DNA of 64,000 bases from Methylobacterium sp. DB0501. GTDB lineage: Bacteria; Pseudomonadota; Alphaproteobacteria; Rhizobiales; Beijerinckiaceae. The stretch covers positions 62,001-126,000 of the forward strand of contig NZ_JAAKGV010000022.1 of the NCBI RefSeq assembly GCF_011043735.1, written 5' to 3'. The notes under the pieces are model-generated. The model saw nothing but the letters and a program-made list of their open reading frames with translations, had not been told where the DNA came from and made no database searches. The position numbers and the translations under genes were made by a program. The stretch's first letter is position 1. The number at the start of each line of letters is the position of its first letter. Shown here piece after piece: positions 25,323 to 33,848 of this stretch.

Positions 25323-26084
25323 TCACATCTTCATGTCGGAGCGGGATTCGAAGGCCCGGATCGCCACCTCGGTCCGGTTGGTCGCCCCGACCTTGCGCAT
25401 GATGTTGCGCACATGCACCTTGACGGTGCTCTCCTTCATGTTGAGCTCGAAGGCGATGATCTTGTTCGCCTTGCCCTTCTGCAACTGCTCCAGCACCGCG
25501 GTCTGGCGCGGGGTGAACTGGCTGCGGGGGTCGGCCGCGTTGGCCTCCTCGGCGCCGGTCCGGCGCTGCAACAGGCAGCTGGCGGGCACGAACACGCCGC
25601 CGGCCCGCACCAGGCGCATCGCCTCGATCGCCACCTTCAGGCTGACATTGGTCGGAATGTAGCCGCGGGCGCCCTCGTTGAGGCGCTCGACGATCTCACC
25701 CGGATCCTCGCTGTCGCAGAGCAGGACCAGGCTGGTATTCGGCCCGATCCGAGAGCGCAGGGCGGCCTCGCGCTGGGCGCCGCCGCGAGCGGCGTCGCGG
25801 GGATCGTAATAGAGCACCACCAGGTCGCCGTCCCGGTGACCGACCTTGCCGCGCTCCCACTCGTCGATCGACGCGAAGGTCACGACGTCCTGGTCCGGGA
25901 TCGCCTCGGCCAGGCAGTTGCGCAGGCATTCGCGCAGCAGCTGCCGCGGTTCGATGATCGCGATGGCCGGCTTCAAGCCGGCCTCGGCCCCCGGCTCGAA
26001 CGTGTCTGCCGGGGTCTCATTCACCTCGACCAGTCTGCGGCCCCGCGAAGCGAGGCCGTAATCAACGAGAGCAGGCGTCGACAT
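25323..26084 (-). CDS. LuxR-family regulator with degenerate receiver domain
   Basis: 253 residues. An N-terminal receiver-like domain (about 40-165) is followed by a LuxR/FixJ helix-turn-helix (about 188-248, FTPRQTAVLEQLQKGKANKI IAFELNMKESTVKVHVRNIM). The receiver looks inactive: the phospho-acceptor position in DLVVLYYDPRD aligns to Tyr92 rather than Asp, the acidic pair is reduced to one Glu (IIEP), and the conserved Lys is missing (GYIPTN). It is probably controlled by something other than phosphorylation. It borders the exopolysaccharide genes, so EPS regulation is a fair inference. Confidence 0.88.
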   Translation of the reverse strand: MSTPALVDYGLASRGRRLVEVNETPADTFEPGAEAGLKPAIAIIEPRQLLRECLRNCLAEAIPDQDVVTFASIDEWERGKVGHRDGDLVVLYYDPRDAARGGAQREAALRSRIGPNTSLVLLCDSEDPGEIVERLNEGARGYIPTNVSLKVAIEAMRLVRAGGVFVPASCLLQRRTGAEEANAADPRSQFTPRQTAVLEQLQKGKANKIIAFELNMKESTVKVHVRNIMRKVGATNRTEVAIRAFESRSDMKM

Positions 26085-27004
26085 GCTTCACCTCCACCAC
26101 TGTACGATCAATCATTATTGTTGGATGGGCGTCGCAGACGGATGGTCACGCCACGGTCGAGCCGCGCAGTGCCACTCCTTGCCCCGGAGCCGGATCGGTG
26201 AAGGTTGCGGGCGCCGTTGAGCCCCCGACTGCGTGATCCAGTCGATCCGGCCCTTCGCTCCCACCCGCTCCTTCTGACTTCAGTCCTAACACGGCCATAA
26301 AGCAGTTACAATCCTTTATGTGGTGGTTTAGCAGCTCCTCCATTGATGAATGTGCGTAGCTTGATTGATCGCCTTCCTGGCCCTTCAGTTTTTCGACACA
26401 CGCAGGACGTGCATCCCAGAAAAGACCTATGGAACATTATTGACGTAGGAGCATATCCGGCGGGCATGCGACAGCGCCCGACGGGATATCGACTGTCCCC
26501 GGGCGCTCTCGACTTCGAAGCGAGGCTTTAAATCAGATTATCACGATCGCGTGTGCCTGATCGTGGAGACCGATCCGAGCGTCGTCCGATGCGTCACGGG
26601 GGTACGCCGTATCGACATGGCAGGGGAATGCCGCCCCAGGTCGAAGCCAGGGGTTCCGGGTCGGGACCCGGGGATGGCGCAGGCCGCGCCGGTCGTGGCG
26701 GGATGCAGGGCGGTCATCGTCTTCCGCCCTTCGTCCTCGTTCCACCTCATTGCGGCTCCTACACATTAAACTATGTATCAAACCTGACACGACGCTCGCT
26801 GGATAGCTTGCGCCTGGCTGGCTCAACAATCATCTGAAGCAGGATGCGTCAACCATATCGTTTGATAATTTTTAACGGCAATCACTGGGCAGAAATGTTT
26901 CAGACGAGAAAAGACCACGGGCAGGCCCGTGATCCGCCCACAACCGGTCGCGACAGCAAACCCGTGATGTGGGGCGCCGACCACGGCGCGGACGCTGCCC
27001 TTGC
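26085..27004. other. Gene-free stretch upstream of the LuxR gene, partly AT-rich
   Basis: No ORF here has coding character. The parts around 26270-26560 and 26750-26900 are clearly lower in GC than the rest of the window. AGCGCCCG (26473-26480) pairs with CGGGCGCT (26500-26507), and CACGATC (26542-26548) pairs with GATCGTG (26559-26565). Could hold the LuxR promoter, an upstream control region, or a small RNA; nothing identifies which. Confidence 0.4.
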
Positions 27005-27574
27005 TCATGCCGGAATGGACCGGCGGCAGGATGCGGGGGGCGCGCGTCGCCTCCGGCCGCTGCAGGGTTGAGCGCGGTCGCAAGGCGGACAGGCCGGCTC
27101 GGGATGGAGACACGTCACGCCGCTGCGCCGGGGCGCGCGGGATCGTTCGATCGGTTCGATCGGGACCCCGTTCTGGCATGTCCACCTCGAGTCCGGCGGA
27201 GTGCCGGCGGTCCGTCGGCGCGCGGCGACGACCGTGTCGCGGCGTACCCTGTACTCGCCCGGACGCCGCCTGCGCGTTTTTAACCTGTGGTTGTATTTAT
27301 GTGCTGGATCTCCACCGGCCGCCGCCACCTGGCTCGAAGGGCCTGCGACGTCGGAAACGCCCACCCCGTGCCGGCGCCAGAACCTGGTCGTCGCCGTGGT
27401 CCAATCCTCAAGTCCCATCGAGGCGCCTGCGGCGGTGACGACCCGGGGATGGCGGTCGGCGGTGATCGTCACGCCCTCGCGCAGGAGGGCGCAGGCGCCG
27501 AACGTGCAGCCATCGACGTCGGCAGGATCGGGTAGTCCGGTGCTCGCATCGATCCAAGCCGTCACGACCGGCAT
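27005..27574 (-). CDS. Hypothetical protein, probably degraded at its 3' end
   Basis: From ATG 27574 (GGAG 4 nt upstream) about 75 codons have strongly GC-rich third positions and encode a plausible protein (VTAWIDASTGLPDPADVDGC TFGACALLREGVTITADRHP ... GLEDWTTATTRFWRRHGVGV). After about residue 83 the codons lose this bias (CAT AAA TAC AAC) and the rest is Arg-rich nonsense. This looks like a real N-terminal coding segment followed by non-coding sequence, i.e. a truncated or frameshifted gene. I do not recognise the family. Confidence 0.35.
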   Translation of the reverse strand: MPVVTAWIDASTGLPDPADVDGCTFGACALLREGVTITADRHPRVVTAAGASMGLEDWTTATTRFWRRHGVGVSDVAGPSSQVAAAGGDPAHKYNHRLKTRRRRPGEYRVRRDTVVAARRRTAGTPPDSRWTCQNGVPIEPIERSRAPRRSGVTCLHPEPACPPCDRAQPCSGRRRRAPPASCRRSIPA

Positions 27575-27830
27575 CCCGCTCCCGTCCGGAAATCGCTTCC
27601 GAAACCGCGCAGAAACGCTATGCGGCCGATGCGGCGAAGTAGTCGTGCCAATGCGAACGTCGGCGCTCCGCCCAAATTGCCTGTAGAACGCCAGAACGGA
27701 TCGATCCTGCTACCGCTTCGGAGGTATAGCCCGACATCACGATCAATCCGGCGGGTCGGCGCGCCTCGCCGTTTTCCGCACTGGGCAGGACGGGGCGGAT
27801 CCGGACACTCGTTCGCGAAGGAGCACCCTC

Positions 27831-28637
27831 ATGCCCACCTTAGCGGACACCGCCCCGACCTGCGTGGTCAGGGGCCTGAGCTTCGACGCCTTGGCGACGG
27901 CGCTGGCCCGGGGCCGGGCCACGGTCTTCACCCTCAACATGATGCATATGCGGCTGCTGGCGCGGGACCCGGAATTCCGCGAGAGCTACCGCCAGGCCTC
28001 GATCGTCACCCTCGACAGCAATCTGCTCAACACGGTCTTCCTGCGCCGGCGCATGACCGTCGCCACCGGCAGCGATCTCGTGCGGCACCTCTCGGCGCGG
28101 CGGAGCTTGCGCGACCGCTCGGTCGTGCTGATCGGCAACGTGACGGCCGAGGAGGCCGCCTCGGTGATGGCGACCCGCCGGCTCGACGTCGTGCGGCCGC
28201 CCTTCGGCTTCATCCACGATCCGGCGGCGGTGGAGGACGTGATCGCCCGGGTGCGCGACCTTGCGCCGGACGTGGTGTTCATCGCCGTCGGCGCGCCGCA
28301 GAGCGAGATGCTGGCCTTGCGCCTGCGTCGCGCCGGACTCGTCGATCCCTCGATCCTGTGCTGCGGTGCCGCCTTCGAGTTTCTGCTCGGCAAGCAGACC
28401 CGCTCGCCGGCCTTCCTGCGCCGCACCGGCCTCGAATGGGCCTGGCGGCTCGCGAGCAACCCGCGCCGCCTCGCCGGCCGCTACGCCTCGGATGCCGGCT
28501 TCCTGCTCTCGATGCTGGGCCCGCTGACGCGGCTCGCCCGCTCCGGCGCGGTCAAGGTCGGGGGGCTGCAACTGCAGTTCCGGCAGGAGACGGGTCCGGA
28601 CCTGAAGCTCGGGCGCGGGGCGCTCGGGGCCGGGTAG
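27831..28637 (+). CDS. WecG/TagA/CpsF family glycosyltransferase
   Basis: 268-residue GT26 enzyme that adds a sugar to a lipid-linked intermediate. Family marks: TLNMMHMRLLARDPEFRESY at the N-terminus, TGSDLVRHL, VFIAVGAPQSEMLALRLR and the C-terminal RRTGLEWAWRLASNPRRLAGRY. GT26 members are membrane-associated through the C-terminus. Start ATG 27831 has AAGGAG upstream. It likely works with the ExoY-type and GT2/GT4 enzymes, though it is separated from them by about 1.7 kb. Confidence 0.92.
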   Translation: MPTLADTAPTCVVRGLSFDALATALARGRATVFTLNMMHMRLLARDPEFRESYRQASIVTLDSNLLNTVFLRRRMTVATGSDLVRHLSARRSLRDRSVVLIGNVTAEEAASVMATRRLDVVRPPFGFIHDPAAVEDVIARVRDLAPDVVFIAVGAPQSEMLALRLRRAGLVDPSILCCGAAFEFLLGKQTRSPAFLRRTGLEWAWRLASNPRRLAGRYASDAGFLLSMLGPLTRLARSGAVKVGGLQLQFRQETGPDLKLGRGALGAG

Positions 28638-28651
28638 GTCCACGACGCAAA

Positions 28652-28684
28652 AAGGCCGCCTCGACCCGGACGGGGAGGCGGCCT
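28652..28684 (-). terminator. Terminator of rplS, facing wecG
   Basis: AGGCCGCCTC (28653-28662) pairs perfectly with GAGGCGGCCT (28675-28684). On the minus strand the stem is followed by TTTTTGCG, a good T-run for rplS; it may also stop transcription from the plus-strand gene. Confidence 0.85.
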
Positions 28685-28715
28685 CTTCATGCTCCGCGGT
28701 GTCTCGCGACGGGGA

Positions 28716-29114
28716 TTATTCCGCGGCCGCGGGCTTCCTGGTCTTGCCCTTCTCGGCGCCGCGCTCGGCGCGCTCGGCGATGCGGGCCGACTTGCCGCGA
28801 CGATCGCGCAGGTAGTACAGCTTGGCGCGACGCACCTTGCCGCGGCGGACCACCTTGATCGAATCGATGTTTGGCGAGTAGACCGGGAAGACGCGCTCGA
28901 CGCCCTCGCCGTACGAGATCTTGCGGACGGTGAAGCTCTCGTTGATGCCGCCGCCGGACCGGGCGATCACGACGCCTTCGTAAGCCTGCACGCGGCTGCG
29001 CTCGCCTTCCTTGACCTTGACGTTCACGATGACCGTGTCGCCGGGCTCGAAGTCGGGGATCGTCTTGTTGAGCTGAGCGATCTGCTCCTGCTCGAGCTGC
29101 TGGATGATGTTCAT
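28716..29114 (-). CDS. rplS: 50S ribosomal protein L19
   Basis: Large-subunit protein at the 30S-50S interface. 132 residues. MNIIQQLEQEQIAQLNKTIP, FEPGDTVIVNVKVKEGERSRVQAYEGVVIAR and GVERVFPVYSPNIDSIKVVR RGKVRRAKLYYLR are the conserved L19 core; the last 25 residues are a charged family-variable tail. No rimM or trmD is adjacent downstream, so it is uncoupled from the usual operon on that side. Confidence 0.98.
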   Translation of the reverse strand: MNIIQQLEQEQIAQLNKTIPDFEPGDTVIVNVKVKEGERSRVQAYEGVVIARSGGGINESFTVRKISYGEGVERVFPVYSPNIDSIKVVRRGKVRRAKLYYLRDRRGKSARIAERAERGAEKGKTRKPAAAE

Positions 29115-29416
29115 CGGTCAAACTCCTGCCGTCGCCGCCGCGCCCCGGGATGGGATCCGGCGTCAGGATTTCGGCGTCCTGTTGTGAGTTGCCGGCTCCT
29201 TACAGGAACGGCCGCGGCTTGTCGACACGCGCAAGCAGGGCTTTTTTCCAGCCCGTCCGGGAGCGTTCGACGGCAGCCTTTGACGCGAAGTCTCTCAACC
29301 GAAGTCTCGCAAGCGAAGCTTTGGAACCGAACGGCGCGTTCGCTGTTGTGACGGCTCGGTGCAGCGCCCGACTCCGGCGCCGCCCGCTCCAAGGACCACA
29401 CGGAGGACCACCCCTC

Positions 29417-29704
29417 ATGCTGATGCGTTGGAAGATCGCCGGCCTCGCCGCCCTGGCCTTCGGCGGTCTCGCCGCCGCCCCCGCGAGCGCTGCCCCGGCC
29501 GGCCCCGGCCTTGCCGGCGTGCTCGCCCCCGAGGCGCCGGTGACGCAGGTTGCCCAGGGCTGCGGCCCGGGCTTCGCCCGCGGTCCTTACGGCGGCTGCC
29601 GGCCTATCTACGGCCGCCGCTACTTCGGTCCGCCGCGGGCCTACGGCCGCCGCTGCTTCATCCGTCCGACCCCGTACGGGCCGCGGCGCATCTGCCGGTT
29701 CTAA
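29417..29704 (+). CDS. Small secreted Gly/Arg-rich protein (GCG...CRPN type)
   Basis: 95 residues. Signal peptide 1-25 (GLAAAPASA-AP), then GCGPGFARGPYGGCRPI, which matches the GCG_CRPN prefix motif of small secreted alphaproteobacterial proteins, followed by a Gly/Tyr/Arg-rich tail with a second Cys pair (RRCFIRPTPYGPRRICRF). Function unknown. Divergent from rplS; start ATG 29417. Confidence 0.75.
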   Translation: MLMRWKIAGLAALAFGGLAAAPASAAPAGPGLAGVLAPEAPVTQVAQGCGPGFARGPYGGCRPIYGRRYFGPPRAYGRRCFIRPTPYGPRRICRF

Positions 29705-29734
29705 GAAACCGGTGCCGGTTCTGACGAACCGGGC

Positions 29735-29760
29735 GGGGATCCCGGACGGGGTTCCCGCCT
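29735..29760. terminator. Hairpin between convergent genes
   Basis: GCGGGGATCCC (29735-29745) and GGGGTTCCCGC (29750-29760), 9 of 11 complementary with a 4-nt loop, fill the 57-bp gap between the small secreted protein and siaA. No T-run. Confidence 0.4.
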
Positions 29761-29761
29761 C

Positions 29762-31360
29762 TCATCCCGCTTTCGGCCGGAACGCCACCAGGGTCATGTC
29801 GTCCCGGCGCGGTTCCGCGCCGCGATGGGCTGCGAGCGCCGTCTCCAGGGCCCGCACCTGCCCGTCGAGGGGCAGGTCCCGGTGCCGCGCCAGGATCTCG
29901 GCGATGCCCCGGTGCCCGAGGAGGCGCCGCGACGCTCCCCCCATCTGGTCGCTGATCCCGTCGGTCATCAGGAAGAAGGTCCGGTCCTCGCCGAGCGGGA
30001 GCACGACCGCGGACAGGGCCTCCTCCCGGCCGGTCAGCCGGTAGCCGAGTCCGTGGCGGCGGCCCTTGATCCGCGCGACGCCGTCCCCGGACAGGATCGT
30101 GAGTGCGAGGCCGGCCCCGGCGAAGGCGAGCGTGCCCGCCGCCCGGTCGGCGATGCAGATCCCGCAATCGAGCCCGTCATCCGAGAGATCCATCTCCTCC
30201 CGGTCCTGCCTCAGGCGCGCCCGCACGACGCCGTCGAGGGCGGCGAGGATCGCGTCCGGACGGCGCAGGCCCTGGTCGTGCAGGATCCGGTCGAGGGCGG
30301 TGGCCACGATCAGGGTCAGGAAGGCGCCGGGGACGCCGTGGCCGGTGCAATCGACCACCACCAGGATGCTGACGCCGTCGATCTCCTCGATCCAGAAATA
30401 ATCGCCGCCGACGACGTGCAGCGGCTCCCACAGGACCGCGACGTCGAGCGCACCGTCCCGGAGCATGCCGGGTCCCGGGAGCACCGCCTGCTGGATGCGC
30501 CGGGCATAGCCGAGGCTCTCCATGACGAGGCCGTTCGCCTCGGCGAGCTGCGCATGAGCGCGCTCCAGCTCCGCCAGCAGGTGGCGGGCCTCGTCGCCGC
30601 TCCTCAGGCCCTCGACCATCCGGTTGAAGGCGGCGGAGATGTCGGCGATCTCCCGGCTCGGCCGCCGGCTGCCGGCGAGGTCGACCGTGACCCAGTCCTT
30701 GCGCTCGACCCGGCCCATCGCGGTCAGGAGCCGCGTCAGCGGCGCCAGGACGTGGCGCGCCACCGCGAGCCGCAGGGACAGCGCGAAGGCCAGGACCAGC
30801 ACGGCGCTGGCGCAGAGCACCATCACGAACTGCTTCTCGGCATTCGCCCGCAGGCCCTCGGCCGACAGGGCCAGGGTCAGGCTGCCGGCGGGCTGGCCGG
30901 CCGGCCCCGGCTCGATCTCGGACGAGACCTGGATGAGCTCGAGGCTGCGGCCCCGCGGCTCCTCGCCGAGCCGCCCGATCGCCGTGCCCGAGGCGTCGCG
31001 GAGGATCGCGAAGCGGAAGGACGGATCGAGGCCGAGCGCCTGGAGCTGGGGGCCGAACGAGGTGGTCCAGCCCGGCCGGGCCAGCGCCCGGGCGGTCATG
31101 TCCGCCACCATCTGCGCGCGCTCGCCGGAGAGCCGGATCTGGTCGCCGTAATTGACCCAGGCGATCACCACCTGGGTCAGCAGCACCACCGCGGCGATCA
31201 CCGGGGCGAGGCGCAGGAACAGCGTGTGGGCGAGGCCGTCGAGGTTGCGGCCGCGCGCCGCGCCGCGCAGAGCCCCGGGCCGCATCGTGTCGGCGCCGCC
31301 GTCCTGCGTCGTCGGCACCTCGGCGAAGCCGAGATCGGCGAGCGCGTCGCCCCGGCGCAT
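29762..31360 (-). CDS. siaA: Membrane PP2C/SpoIIE-type serine-threonine phosphatase, SiaA-like
   Basis: 532 residues. TM1 (about 47-70), a short periplasmic sensor (about 71-176), TM2 (about 178-200), HAMP (about 200-255), a coiled linker, then a SpoIIE phosphatase domain with the metal-binding GGDYFWIEEIDG, DCTGHGVPGAFLTLI and a DGISDQMGG C-terminal Asp. In Pseudomonas, SiaA dephosphorylates SiaC and so activates the SiaD cyclase. It ends the siaB-C-D-A operon. ATG 31360 is chosen; a TTG at 31426 overlapping the siaD stop (TTGA) would add 22 residues and allow coupling. Confidence 0.85.
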   Translation of the reverse strand: MRRGDALADLGFAEVPTTQDGGADTMRPGALRGAARGRNLDGLAHTLFLRLAPVIAAVVLLTQVVIAWVNYGDQIRLSGERAQMVADMTARALARPGWTTSFGPQLQALGLDPSFRFAILRDASGTAIGRLGEEPRGRSLELIQVSSEIEPGPAGQPAGSLTLALSAEGLRANAEKQFVMVLCASAVLVLAFALSLRLAVARHVLAPLTRLLTAMGRVERKDWVTVDLAGSRRPSREIADISAAFNRMVEGLRSGDEARHLLAELERAHAQLAEANGLVMESLGYARRIQQAVLPGPGMLRDGALDVAVLWEPLHVVGGDYFWIEEIDGVSILVVVDCTGHGVPGAFLTLIVATALDRILHDQGLRRPDAILAALDGVVRARLRQDREEMDLSDDGLDCGICIADRAAGTLAFAGAGLALTILSGDGVARIKGRRHGLGYRLTGREEALSAVVLPLGEDRTFFLMTDGISDQMGGASRRLLGHRGIAEILARHRDLPLDGQVRALETALAAHRGAEPRRDDMTLVAFRPKAG

Positions 31361-31422
31361 CGGGCCGGCGCCCCGCAGGGAGCCGCCGCGGCGGGGCGCG
31401 TCCTGCGGCAGGGCCTCGCCGC

Positions 31423-32379
31423 TCAAGAGCCGTGTCCCGGCGGGCAGCAGGCAGCCCCCGGCGCCCGCTCGACCCGGTTGCGGCCGCCATGCTTGGCGGC
31501 ATAGAGCGCCGCGTCGGCCCGGCGCATCGCCGCCTGCAGGCTCTCTCCCGGTTCCGCCGCGGCGAGCCCGATGCTGACCGTGATGCCGATCGGGCCGGTT
31601 TCGGTCGCGACCGGATGCGCCGCCACGGCGGCGCGGATGCGCTCGGCGACGGCGGCCCCGTCCTCGGGGCCGGTCTCGACCAGGAGGACCGCGAATTCCT
31701 CGCCGCCCAGCCGGCCGACCGCGTCGAGGGAGCGCAGGGCCGAGCGGCAGGCGGTCACGAAGGCGATGAGCGCCGCGTCGCCCGCGGCGTGGCCGTGGCT
31801 GTCGTTGACGAGCTTGAACCGGTCGAGGTCGAGCATCAGCAGGCAGGCCGTCTGGCCGGGCCGCCCCTCGCCGGGCCGCCGCGGCCAGTCCCGGGCGCAG
31901 ACCTCCAGGAAGCGCCGGCGGGCCAGCGCCCCGGTCAGCGGATCGGTGTCGGCGAGGCGGCGCAACTCGGCTTCGAGCCGGGCGCTGGTCTCGATTTCGC
32001 CCGACAGGGCCTCGTTGAGGGATTGCAGGTCGCGCTGCTGCTCCCCGAGGCGCTTGTTGGCCTTCTGCAGGTCGGCCTGCATCCGGTCGCTCATGCGCAC
32101 CAGCCGGCGCTGCTCGCGGTAGCCGCGGCGATAGGCCTCCGCCAGCACCTTCACGCCGTCGGCGACGGCGGCGAGCTGGGTCAGCATCACCTCGGTCCGG
32201 TCGAGCACTGCCTCCTCGTTGTCGAACAGGCTGAAGACGTTGGCAGGGGCGCCGCCCTTGGCCGCACCCGTCTTGCCGCCGCCGGCCTTGCATCCGTCGG
32301 GCTCGGGAGACGCATCGCCGTCCTTCATCGCCGCGCGCTCCGGCACCGCCCTGGTCGTCGTGCCCGGATTCCTCGTCAT
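31423..32379 (-). CDS. siaD: GGDEF diguanylate cyclase, SiaD-like
   Basis: Makes c-di-GMP. 318 residues: disordered N-terminus, a coiled-coil stalk (about 75-140) and a GGDEF domain. Active-site G225-G-E-E-F229 is intact, with R216-S-L-D219 five residues upstream forming the product-inhibition I-site. No membrane helix or receiver. In the Pseudomonas system unphosphorylated SiaC binds the SiaD stalk and switches it on. Start ATG 32379 overlaps the siaC stop by 4 bp (ATGA), so the two are translationally coupled. Confidence 0.88.
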   Translation of the reverse strand: MTRNPGTTTRAVPERAAMKDGDASPEPDGCKAGGGKTGAAKGGAPANVFSLFDNEEAVLDRTEVMLTQLAAVADGVKVLAEAYRRGYREQRRLVRMSDRMQADLQKANKRLGEQQRDLQSLNEALSGEIETSARLEAELRRLADTDPLTGALARRRFLEVCARDWPRRPGEGRPGQTACLLMLDLDRFKLVNDSHGHAAGDAALIAFVTACRSALRSLDAVGRLGGEEFAVLLVETGPEDGAAVAERIRAAVAAHPVATETGPIGITVSIGLAAAEPGESLQAAMRRADAALYAAKHGGRNRVERAPGAACCPPGHGS

Positions 32380-32762
32380 ACCGAGCTCTCCTGAACCATC
32401 TCGAACCGGGCATGCGAGAAATCGACCGCGAAATCCTCTCCGGCTTCCGCGATGGTGTCGTCGCCCTCGGCGTAATGCCAGCGGATCGTCACCGGGCGGC
32501 CCTCCTCGGCGGCGTCCTCGAGGGGCAGGAACAGGTTCATCAGGGCCTTGGCGCTCGACGAGTTGAAGTAGGACAAGGCCACGTCGAAGGTCAGCGGGCC
32601 GCCGCCCTCGTCCAGGCAGGCGCGCAAGGCGAGGAGCAGCGGGCCGTAGAAGGCGGCGGCATCCTCCGGGTAGGATTCGCCGCGCAGGAGCAGGTGCCCG
32701 GCGGCGAGGTCGAAATCGACCAGCGGCGAGCGGCTGGTGGCGGGGATCTGGATCCGGTCCAT
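32376..32762 (-). CDS. siaC: SiaC-type regulatory phosphoprotein (DUF1987)
   Basis: 128 residues, the family length. FDLAAGHLLLRGESYPEDAAAFYGPLL and LTFDVALSYFNSSSAKALMN match the DUF1987 fold, related to anti-anti-sigma proteins. From memory, the Pseudomonas aeruginosa phosphosite is Thr68; the aligned residue here is Ser68 in F66-N-S68-S-S70. Its phosphorylation by SiaB and dephosphorylation by SiaA would set SiaD activity. Starts 11 bp after siaB. Confidence 0.88.
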   Translation of the reverse strand: MDRIQIPATSRSPLVDFDLAAGHLLLRGESYPEDAAAFYGPLLLALRACLDEGGGPLTFDVALSYFNSSSAKALMNLFLPLEDAAEEGRPVTIRWHYAEGDDTIAEAGEDFAVDFSHARFEMVQESSV

Positions 32763-32773
32763 CGTCGCGCGCC

Positions 32774-33328
32774 TCAGATAAAAGCCTTGAGGCAGAAGAA
32801 GCAGCGGTCGTCGCCGCGGGGCTGGAACTCGTACTCGACCGGGGCGCTGGCGCGGCGGGCGATCTCGATCAGCCCGATGCTGCCGCCGAGGCTGCCCTCG
32901 TCGGCGGGTTGGCGCAGCCGCTCGCGGTAGTACTTCTTCAGTTCGTCGCCCGACAGGCCGGCGATGTGGTCGAGCCGGGAGCGCAAGGTCGTGACGTGCT
33001 CCTCCGGCACCTCGTTGCCGCAGGCGACGAAGAAGCGCCCGTCCTCGACCCCGACGACGATCAGTCCGGAACTGACCATTCCGCCCTCCGGGGCGCCCGC
33101 CGGCACGAGCTTGTCGGCGGAGTAGCGGATGACGTTCTGCGCCTGCTCGACGAAGACCGAGAACACCCGCTTCGACACCGACGCGTCGGTGGCACCCTGC
33201 TGCATGCGCAGCTTCAGCACCTCGCCGAGGGAGAACAGCACGTTCTCGGACAGGTCGCCACCGAACGACAGGATGATCCCGTTGCGCCGGGACGCCTCGT
33301 GGAACGCCATGAAGTCTGTTGCGAGCAC
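32774..33328 (-). CDS. siaB: SiaB family protein kinase (DUF6272)
   Basis: 184 residues. SiaB phosphorylates SiaC and also resembles the GHKL ATPase fold: FVEQAQNVIRYSADKL (the helix holding the ATP-binding Asn), VSSGLIVVGVEDGRFFVACGN, and GSLGGSIGLIEIARRASAPV (a G-box-like stretch). First gene of the operon. Two in-frame GTG codons occur at 33331 and 33328; GGGAG lies 6 nt before the second, which I chose; ATG 33310 is a third option. Confidence 0.86.
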   Translation of the reverse strand: MLATDFMAFHEASRRNGIILSFGGDLSENVLFSLGEVLKLRMQQGATDASVSKRVFSVFVEQAQNVIRYSADKLVPAGAPEGGMVSSGLIVVGVEDGRFFVACGNEVPEEHVTTLRSRLDHIAGLSGDELKKYYRERLRQPADEGSLGGSIGLIEIARRASAPVEYEFQPRGDDRCFFCLKAFI

Positions 33329-33848
33329 CACTCTCTCCCACCCTCGGCCCGACGGCCTAGGCCTTTCGATCGAATTGTCCCAGGTCCTGATCCCGGCCTG
33401 GCCAGACGACATGTTAGATCACCGACACTGACCAGATTCTTACTCCGTTGGGGAAAGGAAGTCCCTCACAGAGTGAATGGAAAATGGTTGGTCTGATCGA
33501 CGAAAGATCGTTCCTTGCTCATGCGGGGGTTAAAATACCTGCGACTTGCCCGCTTCCTGTGCATTCGAGCCGGTCCAGTGCGTCGATTTGTCTGTCGGAC
33601 GATCAAATTGCCTCATCGTCATCGCGCGATCCGGGCCAGGGCGGCAGGCCCGGCCCGGGTGATTCGCCTGATCCATGTGATTCGCGTGCGCCCGTCGCGT
33701 CGCATGCCGGTGATTCGCCGTCGCCGGGTTCCGCCCCGTCGTCCACTCCATCGACGGCGGGCCCTTCTCGGTGGGCCCTGATCAGCGGCCCTTGCCGGCG
33801 GGGACGCGCGCGGGCAGCATCCGGGCCGGCGGCGGAGCGCGTCCGGAC
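33329..33848. other. Divergent intergenic region between siaB and the Usp gene
   Basis: 520 bp with no convincing coding sequence. The part near siaB (about 33420-33630) is less GC-rich, as expected for promoters. I searched by eye for GGAAC-N16-CGTT general-stress promoters and found none. Confidence 0.5.

Noticed and set aside
26346..26531. A short ORF upstream of the LuxR gene
   Set aside because: No ribosome site and no codon bias; it runs through a hairpin in an AT-rich non-coding area.
29762..32413. An 883-codon frame joining the phosphatase to the GGDEF region
   Set aside because: The first 350 codons are a shadow of siaD in another frame; SiaA begins near 31360.
33329..33848. General-stress (EcfG-type) promoter before the universal stress gene
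   Set aside because: GGAAC occurs but no CGTT at the right spacing.
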